Source of the DNA: Anniella stebbinsi | Lineage: Eukaryota; Chordata; Lepidosauria; Squamata; Anniellidae | NCBI GenBank assembly: GCA_029215795.1 | Contig: JARDYH010000002.1 | Span: forward strand, 15,493,001 to 15,557,000 | DNA: 64,000 nucleotides | Reading direction: 5' to 3' | Part shown: in pieces, positions 23,964-34,892 of the stretch | How positions within the stretch are numbered: the stretch's first letter is position 1 | Layout: the number at the start of each line of letters is the position of its first letter | Program-made: the position numbers and the translations under genes | The notes under the pieces: generated by a model | Database searches by the model: none | What the model saw: the letters and a program-made list of their open reading frames with translations, nothing else | What the model was told of the DNA's origin: nothing

Positions 23964-24125
23964 CAGTGGAGGCTGGTGGCTCTGATGTCAGTGGAATGGG
24001 GAATCCACTCTGGGTTTCGGTGAGAACTCAATCCAAGCTATCCTTTAGAGTCCCGAGTGGTTCTGACTGAAGCCCAGAGCGAATTCACCCCAACCCACTG
24101 ACATCAGAGTCACCAGCCTCCAGTG
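23964..24125. mobile_element. CAGTGGAGGCTGG hAT-like element (162 bp)
   Basis: Same ends as the 15.8-kb copy. Flanks GTTTAGAA and GTATAGAG agree at 6 of 8 positions. It lies 37 bp after fold-back copy c. Confidence 0.78.
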
Positions 24126-24714
24126 GTATAGAGCTCTACTGCAATCAAGCAATCCCAAATATACATGTTGGCACAGAAGATATGCGTGGACTCAACAATC
24201 AAAGATAAATATTTCTGTGTCAAGAAACACTGTGATCTGTCATGCAAATTTGCAAAACTTGTTTTTCTCTTATTTGGGTGGAGGAAGAGGGACAGCTATG
24301 CAAGTCACTGAAGCCATACTTGCGAACTACCAAAAATCCCATTCAGCCAACACCTCCCTACCCTGGCTTGTGGAGGACTAGGAACTTGACATTTTCAGGA
24401 TGGTATTTCTAGATCACATTTTGCTGTGACCATCATCACGAGAACATCCCCCAAAATAGCCCTTCAAACATGCAGCTCACAACTAACATCAGGTGACTGA
24501 CTGGTTCGCCAGAAACTGAGTCCACCCCGCTTGAGGACTATGCTGTCTTGGCCAGCCAAAGCCTGCAGAGGCTGGGACAGAACCTTGCAAGACTGAGTTA
24601 GGGCTTTTCAATATGTGCACCTCTACTGAGGCTTCTGCCTCCAGAATTAGGACCGGCTCCTTTATAAGTGCTTCTTTTCTGGGGGGGGGGGGGGGTCTCT
24701 GCCTCTCTATATGC

Positions 24715-24960
24715 TTCATTATATAACCACTAGATGGCATTGTGGTATAGAGGAATGGCGAAATTACACAAGAGTCTCATTCTGCCATTTCTAAATGATA
24801 CCACACTTTCCTCAAACTAAAAAAAAGCCAAGGAAATGGTTGCAAAGGAGAGGCCCTGGAGGATGACAACGTTGTGTAAAAGACCCGCAGGCTATCATGA
24901 GTGAGCAATCACGAGCACACAATAAAAGCCTTACATAGAAAGTCTCTGAAACTATCTGAA
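24715..24960 (-). repeat. Interspersed repeat carrying a CTCF-like core
   Basis: Second copy of the 20.3-kb repeat. The plus strand of 24725-24745 reads AACCACTAGATGGCATTGTG at the same relative position. Confidence 0.6.
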
Positions 24961-25569
24961 GATGAACAGAAGGCAGCAAGTGGTGGTAACCCATAGCCAG
25001 AGGGTACAGCTAATCAGAGAGCCTGCTGCAAAAAGAAAGCAGGTAGCAAAATGACAGAGAGAGAGAGAAAGAGAATGAGAATTACCTGGATATACCAGTG
25101 GTGCACTTAAAAGTTCTCCTATGAGAACATTTGGGCAAATCAAAATTGCCCTGCCTCTTTCACTTCCTCCATAATTGAGTTAAGGGTGCAGCTATTCTGT
25201 GTTTTTTCTCCTTAATGAATTTGCTGTGGTAAGAAAAAAAGATGGAAGAAACAGAAGGAAAATACCTGAGGGTTATGAGAGAGGAAGGTGACATTGTCTG
25301 GATCCCCCGTAAAATTCCGTGAATGAGGCCAGGTGAAAGCGCCATGAAAGCCTTCTCCGGAAGCGCCTAAGTGATGACTGGCGTTGTTCAGGAAGGCATT
25401 ATGGGCTAGCAGCCACCAGGAGGAGCACAGCACAGCCAGAAGTGAGTTTGTTCCCCCCACAAACAAAAACAACAAGCAATTTTCACTGGCAACCTATCAA
25501 GCAGATTTGACCCCTGTATAGCAGTGTAGATCCCGAAGTCTACTCTAAGCCCTGCCCCTGCAGCGAAGA

Positions 25570-25620
25570 GTGGATCTTTCAAAGGCGTGGATCTCTCAAA
25601 GGCGTGGATCTCTTAAAGCA
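25570..25620 (+). repeat. Tandem repeat, 3 x 17 bp
   Basis: Unit GTGGATCTCTCAAAGGC at 25570-25586, 25587-25603 and 25604-25620 with one to a few substitutions per unit. Confidence 0.85.
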
Positions 25621-26136
25621 GCCAGTGCTTAACATGCTGCCCTTCTGAAGATTAGATCAGACGGCGCGCTTTACTGCACAACAGGACATTCTGGCAAGAC
25701 GGTATTCTTCCGAACGCCCACTTTCGCCGCCCAGATGGCGATCACAGCAATAACGACACTGTAAAAATGCATGGGGCAATCTCTTGGCATCACCTGTCAC
25801 AACAAAAGGCTACCTAGAAATGTTTGGTAAGCCTTAGCGTTGCTCATCACAAAGATAAAAGCCGCCATCAATTATCACCTTCAATAACATACACTCAGCA
25901 ATTTTTTTTTAATTATATCAAGTTTGGAACTCCAGATTTCTTTCTTGACAAAAGTATTGCTTAAAACATGCACGCTAACGCACACACCTTCCATCACTGG
26001 GAAGGAGAAATGCAAAGATATCAAGTCTGCTGCTAGGAGAGGCAAATAAACAGATGTTTGCTTCATTTTTGTCCGTATTTGAGAAGTTAACAGTTTTGGG
26101 AACAGGACCATTCATAAAGCGCATTTGTGAACCCAC

Positions 26137-26296
26137 CTTATTTTGACTGAGTGAATCATTCCTTAATCTCTGTTTGTTCTTCTGTAATTTACTGGGCATC
26201 ATCTTCCCTGTCCTGAAATCGAAACTGCTGAGGTCAACAGTGTTCCCCAAGTATCTTGCCAACTGGGGCTTGCTTCGGAATTTCTTTCCACTTGGA
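26137..26296 (-). CDS. MBD2: MBD2 exon 2 (end of MBD and following linker)
   Basis: 160 bp. The acceptor ...tttgtag|TCCAAG completes the serine split by exon 1 (AG|T). The product reads PSGKKFRSKPQLARYLG, NTVDLSSFDFRTGKMM, then PSKLQKNKQRLRND and SLSQNK, closing with AAG|gtgggt. The FRSK segment carries the second arginine finger of the MBD, and the DFRTGK segment ends the fold. The sequence is nearly identical to mammalian MBD2; the only differences I recognise are in the last few residues (NDSLSQNK). The polypyrimidine tract before the acceptor is interrupted by many A-rich stretches on the opposite strand reading. Reading through the donor gives VGSQMRF, which is intron. Confidence 0.97.
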
Positions 26297-26881
26297 CTAC
26301 AAATTGAAAAAAGGAAAAGAAAAAAAAAAGAAGAAAAAGATCGATTGTGACCTTCCTGTGCAGGGCAATATGAGTCTGATTCAGAGATTCCACAGTGCAT
26401 TCAATGAATGTGCCTACAGGTGGGAAATCGCACGTTCCCCCATACATACAATGGCAGTGACGTGCATAAGGGTGGGGGGTGGAGCCTCCCATCATTATCA
26501 CCCACCCCATGCATTCATTCACTAAACTTTGGAACGTCGGAAGAGGGCTATGGTCTTCTTTGATTGCAGTTCCCACTGTTTCAGTGCAAATCCTTTGAAG
26601 TCAGGGTGAGCCTTTGCTAACTCATACTTGACCTCCAATTTAACTTCACCTGATGGTGCTGCCAACTTTGGATCAAGGCTGGCAAAAACCTTTGGCTCAA
26701 ATTTTCACTCAGAAAGATAGAGGAACGCGCCTGCATATAAAGGTGTGTGCTTCATGCGTTTTTGTATTGCTCTCTTGTGAGAATTCAGGAAAGCCAGGAC
26801 CACAGCCAAGCTCTTCGAGAGGTCGCTCTAGAAGTTCATTCAATCCTCACCCCTCCCTTATCCCGATCAGTGATTCATACC

Positions 26882-27347
26882 TAGGGTGAGCCTATGGAAA
26901 GGAGGACAGGGCTCCTGTATCTTTAACAGTTGTGGAGGAAGGGAATTTCACCAGGTGTCATTCGTATATATGCAGCACCTGGTGAAATTCCCTCTTCACC
27001 ACAACAGTTATAGCTTCAGTAACCCTGCCCTCTTTTGTATCTGGTCCAGAGGGCAGGGCTCCTGTATCTTTAACAGTTGTGGAGAAAGGGAATTTCACCA
27101 GGTGTCATTTGTATACATGCAGCACCTGGTGAAATTCCCTCTTCATTACAACAGTTAAAGCTGCAGGAGCCCTGCCCTCTGGACCAGATACAAAAGAGGG
27201 CAGGGTTACTGAAGCTATAACTGTTGTGGTGAAGAGGGAATTTCACCAGGTGCTGCATGCATACGAATGACACCTGCTGAAATCCCCTTTTCTATACAAC
27301 TGTTACAGATGCAGGAGCCCTGTCCACCTTTCCATATGGTCTCCCTA
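26882..27347. mobile_element. Fold-back hAT-like element, copy d (466 bp, extra module)
   Basis: TAGGGTGAGCCTATGG ... CCATATGGTCTCCCTA with the perfect duplication TTCATACC (26874-26881 and 27348-27355). It contains one additional half-unit compared with the 320-bp copies. Confidence 0.88.
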
Positions 27348-27539
27348 TTCATACCACCAGAGCACATAGTCATATCCTCATGCTCCAGACCTGTGGAGCC
27401 TTTGCTGCCAAGTGGTATCAACTTTACCATAGATCCTAACCATCCATAAAGGGGTTCGGATTGTACTGGCCCCTGGATTAGTGTCTCCATTTTGCTTCCA
27501 AAGACATGAATGTTGGCCAGTTTGGCTTTAAAGGAACAT

Positions 27540-27670
27540 TACTTTTATTGTTAATTTTTATTTATTTATTATATTTCTATACTGTCCAATAGCCATAGCT
27601 CTCTGAGTGGTTCGCAAAGAATTAAAATGCTAAAATACCACATGACAAAACAGAATATAAAAACAGTAAA
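27540..27670 (-). mobile_element. L2-like LINE 3' tail fragment
   Basis: Contains tttctatactgtccaatag followed by ccatagctctctgagtggt on the plus strand, the reverse of the '...ctgcccagagagc...ctattgggcagtataa' tail seen at 30.65 kb. Confidence 0.6.
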
Positions 27671-27704
27671 GATGGGCACCAGGGAAAGATCTAAAAACAC
27701 AGTG

Positions 27705-28105
27705 GGCCCATTCAGATGACACAGAGGGCTCTGTGGTTAGCTTAACCATGCTTCTCTGTGGTTAGCACTAATCACAAGCGGTACGCTTGCACACAACACC
27801 ATTAACCCTCTCCGGTTCCTGGTTTTCTTAACCACATGCTAACCAGAAAGCAGTTAGATGAGCGCCTGAGTCCTCCGAATGCTACACCCCGTATCCCACC
27901 AGCGCTTGCCGTGAATTAAGTTATTTGAGCACTCTATACTCCTAGCTGTATGATTTCAGCCCCTTAACCACAGGTGCACGTCAGACAACACCTTAAGCCA
28001 AAGTGAGTGCCGCTAATCCTGTTGCAGAACAGACGACACCGTTAACCCTGATGCTTAACCAAAAACCCTTAACCAGCATGCTTAACGGTGTCATCAGAAC
28101 AGGGT
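27705..28105. mobile_element. GTTAACC-type inverted-repeat element
   Basis: Begins gggcccattcagatgacac and ends ggtgtcatcagaacagggtc, with many 'cttaacca/tggttaag' words inside. It shares ends with the 54.1-kb hairpin and the elements at 36.1, 40.1 and 60.7 kb. Confidence 0.55.
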
Positions 28106-28145
28106 CAGTAACACAATTAAGAAGAAAACCAGAGGGCTAAAAAGT

Positions 28146-28766
28146 AGGGGTGTGAATCGGATCGGGTCCGATCCACGATCCGGAGCCGATCCGACCGAAA
28201 AAGGAATAAAATTATCCGATTCCGATCCCGGCTTCTGGATCGTCCGATCTGACCCGAACCAGCCCGAAAGGACCCGATCTGGTTCGGATAAGATCAGAGG
28301 ATTGGACCTCCTCCTCTCCCTCGTGCTCCTTACCTGCTGGAGCCATCCGTTACCATCCGCTGCCCCCTTCTACTGAAAAACAGACTTCGCAGCCTGACTC
28401 TCAGTAGCGCGCCGGGTCCTGTAGATCGGAGCAGCAGACGGCAGCGGACGGCCCCGGCAGGTAAGGAGCACGAGTGGGGGGGAGGAACAGGGTGGGGGGA
28501 GTTAGGCCCCCACTCAGCCACCCACCACCATGTTTTCCATATAGGCTTGCATTGGGGGAAAGCTTTCTTTCCCCCAATGCAAGCCTATAGCAAAAACACA
28601 AAAAATGGAGGCCGATCCGAAAATCGGACGTCCGATTTTCAGATCGGGATCGGGTCCGATCCAATCCGATCCGAGAGACCTCCGATTTTTTCCGAACCGA
28701 TCCAGGACAACAGTGGAGGTCCCGATCCAGGTCCCGATCTGGTCCAGGGTTCCGTGCACATCCCTA
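28146..28766. mobile_element. GATCGG-rich hAT-like element (621 bp)
   Basis: Ends TAGGGGTGTGAATCGG ... CGTGCACATCCCTA. It is flanked by CTAAAAAG on the right (28767-28774) and the same word with one extra A on the left. The interior is filled with GATCGG/CCGATC words in both orientations and a palindromic centre (ttgcattgggggaaagc / gctttctttcccccaatgca). Confidence 0.85.
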
Positions 28767-29084
28767 CTAAAAAGCTTGGAAAAATAAAAAAAAGATGTTC
28801 AGCTGGCACCAAAAATACCACCATGTAGGTGGTCCCAGGTGATTCTCTCCAGGGAGGGCATTCTGCCACTGGGAAAAGGCCTGTTCCTTACTTCATTTGG
28901 TGGTGGCACCCAGAGCAGGGCCTCAGAAGATGATCTTAGGGTTCAGGCAGGTATATAACATCCTTACGCCTAGGTTCCTTAGCCGGCCACGCCCCTTTCC
29001 CCAGCCCCTTTCCCCCGGCCAATAATCGTTTAGCAGTTTCCCAGCTTTTGTACAGGTGTTCCCCATTCTAAAAGGCTAATATGC

Positions 29085-29470
29085 CTCCATTATTATTATT
29101 ATTATTAAGAATAAGAATAATATTTCTATACTGCCCCATAGCCGACGCTCTCTGGGAGGTTTACATAAGATTGAAACAATTAATAACGATATACAAAAAT
29201 TAAAACCAAAAGAACATACAGTATACACAAAAACATACATGTCAAAACAACGATAAACAACTATAAGCTGTCAGCTGATCCTAAAACCAGATCAGGGTTC
29301 AGTTAAGCTAATCATATATTGCTAAGTGCCTGGGAAAAGAGAAAGGTCTTGACTGCTGGCACCGAAAAGATAGCAATGTTGGCGCCAGGCGGGCCTAGTC
29401 ACGGAGATCATTCCATAATTGGGGGGCCACCACAGAGGAGGCGCTCTCCCTTGTTGCCATCTTCCGAGCC
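29085..29470 (-). mobile_element. L2-like LINE 3' end fragment
   Basis: Begins with a TTA run and 'atatttctatactgcccca', 'tagccgacgctctctgggag', then continues through 3' UTR into eroded coding sequence (gatcattccataattgggg, ggccaccacagaggaggcgc). Same tail type as 27.55 and 54.99 kb. Confidence 0.65.
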
Positions 29471-29799
29471 TCCCTAAGGCTTACTTATTGGTGATAAGAG
29501 CTTTAAGCTACAAGATGCTGGTATTTGGGGTATTTTTGGCCCTTCCCATTTTGCCATTGGTCCCTCGCACCATGGGAATGCGTCCCTTAGAATTGAAAAG
29601 AGGTTCAACACCCCAGCACCGAAGACTCAGAGAGAAATGATACACACAGTCTGGAGACCCATGTTTAGCCATGGCTTCCTGGCAGACACCAACTGTGTGT
29701 TTTTGGGGGCAACACACATCTCTCCTTTATACTGTGTATGTTTCTCACAGGAAACACCAGTGTAAAATGCCACAGGCTTGTTGTAATAAAAATGTGCAA

Positions 29800-29965
29800 T
29801 CAGCCACGTGCTACAGTGAACAGACTGTTGGATTAGGATGTGAGAAACTGAAGTTCAAATTTTGGCTCAGCTAAGAAGCTTGGTGGGCGGATTTTGGCAA
29901 ACCGCTGCATCTCAGCCTAATCTGCCTCACCAGTTACAGTAATTGTATGCTGAAGGGTGGGGACA
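29800..29965 (+). mobile_element. tRNA-derived SINE, partial
   Basis: actgttggattaggatgtga, aagttcaaattttggctcag and ctcagcctaatctgcctcac. Confidence 0.55.
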
Positions 29966-30023
29966 GAAGCCAAGGGAATTTATCAACATGACAAATACCG
30001 TAACAACAACACTGAAATATACG

Positions 30024-30205
30024 ATTCTTACATTTTCATCCCACTAAGGAGTCTCTCTTCCCCACTCCTGATTTTATTCTCACATCCATCCTGCAAGGTA
30101 GGTTAGGCTGAAGGATTGTGATTGTCCCAAGGTCACCCAGTGAGCTTCAAGGCAGAAGTGGGATTTGAACCTGCGTCTCCTAGATCTTAGGACAACACTA
30201 ATACT
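30024..30205 (-). mobile_element. tRNA-derived SINE, partial
   Basis: ttcatcccactaaggagtc, caaggtaggttaggctgaag, aaggtcacccagtgagcttc and gatttgaacctgcgtctcc. Confidence 0.65.
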
Positions 30206-30639
30206 ACGCAACGTTGGTATATTTTACAAACTGAACTGTGTAGACCGGGCACCATTTCCATCGTTTGCTTAATCTACATACTTTTTTTTCCTTTTTGGGG
30301 GGGCGGGGGAAAGTGGTTTTTGGAGGTGGAGACTTGTACAGGGAAGACAGCTCCTGGGAATGGAGAGGGAACACAAGATGGAAGACAGACAGAAAATTGG
30401 TGAGAGGATAAAGAGGAATGGGAGTGACTTGAGGTGGAAGCCCCATACAGGGGATACATACATGCCCTGCCCTCATACAGTTAGGGGGGTCCTACCAGTT
30501 GCTCCACTCCTGAGGTCACCTGGTTTCCCACAGCCTCACCCACAATGTTCAGATGGAGACATGGATATCTGCAGAGGGGAAGGCCCAGGTGCATAATCTT
30601 CTAGACGTGCAGGCTTTCAGAGGAGCCCAAAAGCTGACC

Positions 30640-30715
30640 ACATTGTAAACTGCCCAGAGAGCCTCAGCTATTGGGCAGTATAAAAAAGCAATATAATAAA
30701 TAAATTAAATAAAAT
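30640..30715 (+). mobile_element. L2-like LINE 3' tail fragment
   Basis: aaactgcccagagagcctca, gctattgggcagtataaaaa, then an AATAAA-rich end. Plus-strand counterpart of the tails at 27.55 and 29.1 kb. Confidence 0.65.
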
Positions 30716-31208
30716 CTCATGGGGTTCCAGCTGCCAAGGAAGTCTACATGCATAGGACTATCACACCCACGTTGGAGGCAGGCCCAGGGAAAGCCATGCA
30801 AGGGCCTATTATCTAAGCACGTATGTACGAGTTACTTTCCAATGGAGACCGTTTGCACGTTCATAAACCACTGAGCCCTCCTTCGCACATGTTTGTATAC
30901 CGCTCCATTTCTTTTCAGACAATTACTGTACGCTCAATGACTAGCCATTAGAGCTCTGAAATGCCGCCATTGGGGGAAAAATGCGGCAATTGAGTCAACG
31001 TGGGAGTAACTGGGAGCCCTGTTTGTGGCATGAAATCCATGATAGCCCATTCACACACACTCATGTTTAAGCAGGAAGCACATACCTGTGAATCAGTCCC
31101 CATGCACCCCCCCCCCCCAGTGTACAGCAATTGAGCGATGAAAGACCAAGCAAAGCCCATATTTGTGTGAAACAGCTACAGAAACTATTCTCACAATGAG
31201 TCTACCGC

Positions 31209-31290
31209 AGCCTGCCTCAACCAGGCGTCCTCCTGGTGTGTTGGGCTGCAACTCCCATAATTCCTGGCCAGATTGGCGAAGGCTGGTCTA
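31209..31290. repeat. Half of a palindromic ACTACAACTCCCA-type repeat
   Basis: gtcctcctggtgtgttgggc and tgcaactcccataattcctg. The second arm is missing. Confidence 0.5.
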
Positions 31291-31792
31291 CAGCATCTCT
31301 GTAGCTCAGCTGGAACTACTCTCGAAAGATGCGCAGGCATTGTACAGCATACAAAAGGGCGCTGATGTTTAAACGCAATTCAGAGGCTCGTTCTTAGAAG
31401 TGACTGCCCAGAAATCAAGGATGGGGGGTTATTCTCCTTGCAAGGAGGCTTTGAAGCTTCGACAAATCCGGAGACAAGAGTCCGGTATGATTCTTCAGCT
31501 CACACCAAAGAGTCAGAACGAAAGTAGCTGCATCTTAAAATAGATATTTCGAAATTAAACGGAGCTAGCAAGTTCCTGATACAAGTCTGTTCAAATATAT
31601 AACTAACCATAACCCCCACTTTTTTAACAAATAAAATAAACCACTATTGTTTCAAAGGCCTTCTGGTTACTTTAGCATATAAACCAGGACCCAAAGACCT
31701 GCTTTTCACATACCCAAGACCATCCCATTTAAGATTATTTATCTTTTTTTCTTTTGAATTGTAGGACTTCATGCAATGACAAGATTATGCAC

Positions 31793-31794
31793 TA

Positions 31795-31829
<35 letters not shown>

Positions 31830-32035
31830 GCATTTATATCCTACATTTGCTCCAGCACATGAACTTCCTCCTTCCCCATTTTATCCTGAAAACAATCCTG
31901 TGTGCTAGGTTAGACTGAGAAACAGTGAGCAACCAACCAACCCAGTAAGCTGCCTAGCCGGACGTGGATTTGAACCTGAGTCTCCCCTGGTCCCTATACC
32001 ACCATTCTAACCACTACATCACACTAGCTCTCAAG
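31793..32035 (-). mobile_element. tRNA-derived SINE with TTA-rich tail
   Basis: TTA run, then tgcatttatatcctacattt, tgtgctaggttagactgaga, ggatttgaacctgagtctcc and taaccactacatcacactag. Confidence 0.75.
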
Positions 32036-32761
32036 GTCATTTGCAAATTCCTTCAGTTTCAAAAGAGGTTTGCCATGCCTTGGGGAGGTGGTCAGACAGA
32101 CTGCTGTTAGAGACACACAGCTCCAAATGGGCATACAGATTGGACTCCATAGTTCATTAGAACCTGGCAATAATTTATAACAGGTTCAGAAATGTGACAG
32201 ATGTGCGCTGCGGCAGGGGGAACTCTCAAACAAAGTTCACAACAGCTGGATAAAACATGGGTGGAAATACTTCACAAGTTTTTTTTTAAACTCTTTTAAA
32301 TAAAACACACACTTCCTTATATTTTACTTCCTGCAGTAAAAAGGATATTTCAAAAAAGGTTTAAAGAGGAAGTCTGCTTCATGGCAGTATTAAATATAGT
32401 TACCAGCATGACAGCGAGATCCGCTTCACCCCTTCACTGATGATCTGCCAACACAATGGAAAGACCATCTCTCTTTGGTTGTTAGTGATTTTAGCAAAGT
32501 CCAGTTGACGGGATTTTACTCCTGCTCTTTCTGGCTTTTGCAGTTCTGTTTCTTCTTTGGAAAACTTTTTGCCTAAAGGCCTTCGACCCAAAGGAAAAGT
32601 CAAACAGTGGGTGGGGCCAGCACCAAAAGTGGGCGGAACCAGCAGCGGAGTATGCTGAGAGCTGCATGACATTAGGCCGAGGGGTGCAACTCCCCCACCC
32701 CAGTTTTAAGTAATGATGCTTTAGGGGTTAGTTTCCTACAGTAACTTGAAAATGTAGGCCA

Positions 32762-32896
32762 GACTTCCCCACCTGGTACCCTCCAGATGTTCTGGACTAC
32801 AAGTCCCAGAATTCCTGGCCATTGGCCATGACAGCTGGGGCTGGTGGGAGTTGAAGTCCAAAACATTTAGAGGGCACACAGTTGGGGAAAGACTGA
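32762..32896. repeat. Palindromic ACTACAACTCCCA-type repeat
   Basis: taccctccagatgttctgga / ctacaagtcccagaattcct and gtgggagttgaagtccaaaa. Inverted arms of about 50 bp. Confidence 0.65.
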
Positions 32897-33444
32897 CTTT
32901 AATAAAGGGGATTAGACTTAGCAACCGGCCAAAAAAAACCATCCCACTGAGCTTCATGTCTGAGCAAGGATCTGAACCCAGATTTTTTGGGTCCAAATCC
33001 AACACTTTGCCATTATACCAGATTAGTTAATAGCACTGTCCTTATGTCATTGCCGCCATCACTTGGTTTTTGCTCTTTGGTCTGAATACCAACAACGGAA
33101 GTCCAGTTAAGCACAGCTTGAACTCATGTTTTTCATCATTTTGAACACTAATCATTAATCCTTTTTAAAAGGGGGTGGTGGGGATATAGACCCACTTGGT
33201 CAAGTCAGGCAACTGGCAACACCCATGCAAATGCCATGAGTATTTGCAAGGTCCACCACCAGGATCATAGTGTGGCCGAACTCAAAAACTAAGGCACCAT
33301 ACATGAAAGTAGGTGGCTGAACATGATCTGCCATTACGTGGGACTGAGCTACAAGCAAGAGATCCATATTTTTTTGTTTGGACATAGAGGGCCAAATTGT
33401 GCATGTTTCTGTAAATGGGTGTTTACTAAAGACATATCTTGTTC

Positions 33445-33469
33445 TATATATATATATATATATATATAT
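33445..33469 (+). repeat. (TA)n microsatellite
   Basis: About twelve TA units in MBD2 intron 1. Confidence 0.9.
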
Positions 33470-33929
33470 GCAAGTTTACTCTAATGAAGCCCCACAGAAC
33501 CCACACAAGTAGAGGTTATACACCCACATCATCATGTGCAGTCCCAATGTGGCAATGCTCACATTCACATATGGCCTATCAGTGAGAGATGCAACCAGCA
33601 GCCCCACATACCCCCAAGACCCTCAACAGGGGGAACATTTTGAGTCTGTAGCGGGTATAATTGCATTGCCTATAGGCCTGGTCAGCAGGTTTCCCTGGTG
33701 AGCCACTTTGAGGATGAAGCAAGGGAAGTGAGCCGGTGCCTTAACACCCATCCCCTAGCCAACAAGGCCTGGTGCCCCATTTGCCATTTTCTCTGCCCCT
33801 CTTTTGGCCCTAGGCTGAAGGGCCCAGGTATATGGCCAAAGGCCTCCAGCTAGCGACCACTACCCTATCGGATGATTTTCACCTCTCGGCTCTCATTCCC
33901 AGGGCAGCTCAAACCAAGGGCACTTCATT

Positions 33930-34572
33930 TGAAATGAATGCAGGTTTGAATGGGCTGGGCTACAGCCATGTTCTTTACATGCAGCTGTCTTTGAAGAGCG
34001 CTCAGAAACTTCCGTTCAAAATGCAGCTATCAGAATTTGGACGAGGAGCAAAGAGCATTTTGCTCCCAGTAGTGTACCACATTCACCAGTCACCAAACTA
34101 GTTTCTAGGCCCAGTTTAAAGCAAAGTGCAATTTAAGGCCCTCAGTCAGCCTTCTCCAACCTGGGACTGAGATATTTCTACCCACATGTACCTACTTGAC
34201 TACAGAGATTAATTTAACAGGCCCTTCTCTGCATTCCAGCATCAACGGGCCTGTAGGAGGTAGGTATGTGGGTGGCACCTTTTTGGTCATGACACCACAG
34301 GGAGAGATTCCCTAACTAGCCCTGAAGACGTAGGTCTTTTGATGTGCTGCGAAGATGTGTCTCTTTCATAAAGCATTTGCCAGAGGGCCAGTAGGAAAGC
34401 GAACGACTTTTGTCATCCTAGCTGATTTAATCTGTTCTCTTCTTCTAGTAAACTATTTATCGCATTTCGATTTGTTTTTAAATGTTTTGATGTTAGCTGC
34501 CCCGGGAAGGTGGAGGGTGTCTTTTAAAAGGCAGAAGGGAGGGATAAACATGTTTTTATAAAGAAAATAATG
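33930..34572 (+). mobile_element. Strongly eroded L2-like LINE 3' end
   Basis: A run resembling 'tacatgcagctgtctttgaagagcgctcagaaact' corresponds to the GLPLKSVRKL part of the 13-kb copy. The end, 34497-34550 (gctgccccgggaagg ... agggagggataaac), looks like an L2-type tail. Many indels, so the boundaries are approximate. Confidence 0.55.
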
Positions 34573-34892
34573 TAGGCTGACCAGATAAAATCCAGGTCAG
34601 GGCTCATGTAACTTTAACAGTTGTAGAGAAAAGGGAATTTCAGCCAGAGTCATTTGTATGCAATTAGTTCCTGGTGAAATTCCCTCTTCATCACAACAGT
34701 TAAAGGTGCAGGGGCCCTGCCTTCTTTTGTATATGGTCACTCTAGTATAGTGCCTGCAGCTTTAACTGTTGTGATGAAGAGGGGATTTCACCAGGAACTA
34801 ATTGCATACAAATGACACTGGCTGAAATTCCCTTTTCTCTACAACTGTTAAAGTTATATGAGCCCTGACCTGGATTTTATCTAGTCAGCCTA
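34573..34892. mobile_element. Fold-back hAT-like element, copy e (320 bp)
   Basis: TAGGCTGACCAGATAAAATC ... GATTTTATCTAGTCAGCCTA with the perfect 8-bp duplication AAATAATG (34565-34572 and 34893-34900). Same subfamily as copies a and j (aattagttcctggtg in the interior). Confidence 0.9.

Larger units (their letters stand above)
22183..26136 (-). other. MBD2 intron 2 (about 3.95 kb)
   Basis: Contains a SINE (22.67-22.89 kb), a fold-back element (23.61-23.93 kb), a CAGTGGAGG element (23.96-24.13 kb), a repeat with a CTCF-like core (24.7-24.96 kb) and a short 17-bp tandem repeat (25.57 kb). About 23.0-23.6, 24.15-24.65 and 24.97-25.55 kb have nothing I can name. Confidence 0.75.

Noticed and set aside
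25570..25620. Regular short repeats that might be read as a CRISPR-like array.
   Set aside because: Units are directly adjacent without spacers, and the genome is eukaryotic.
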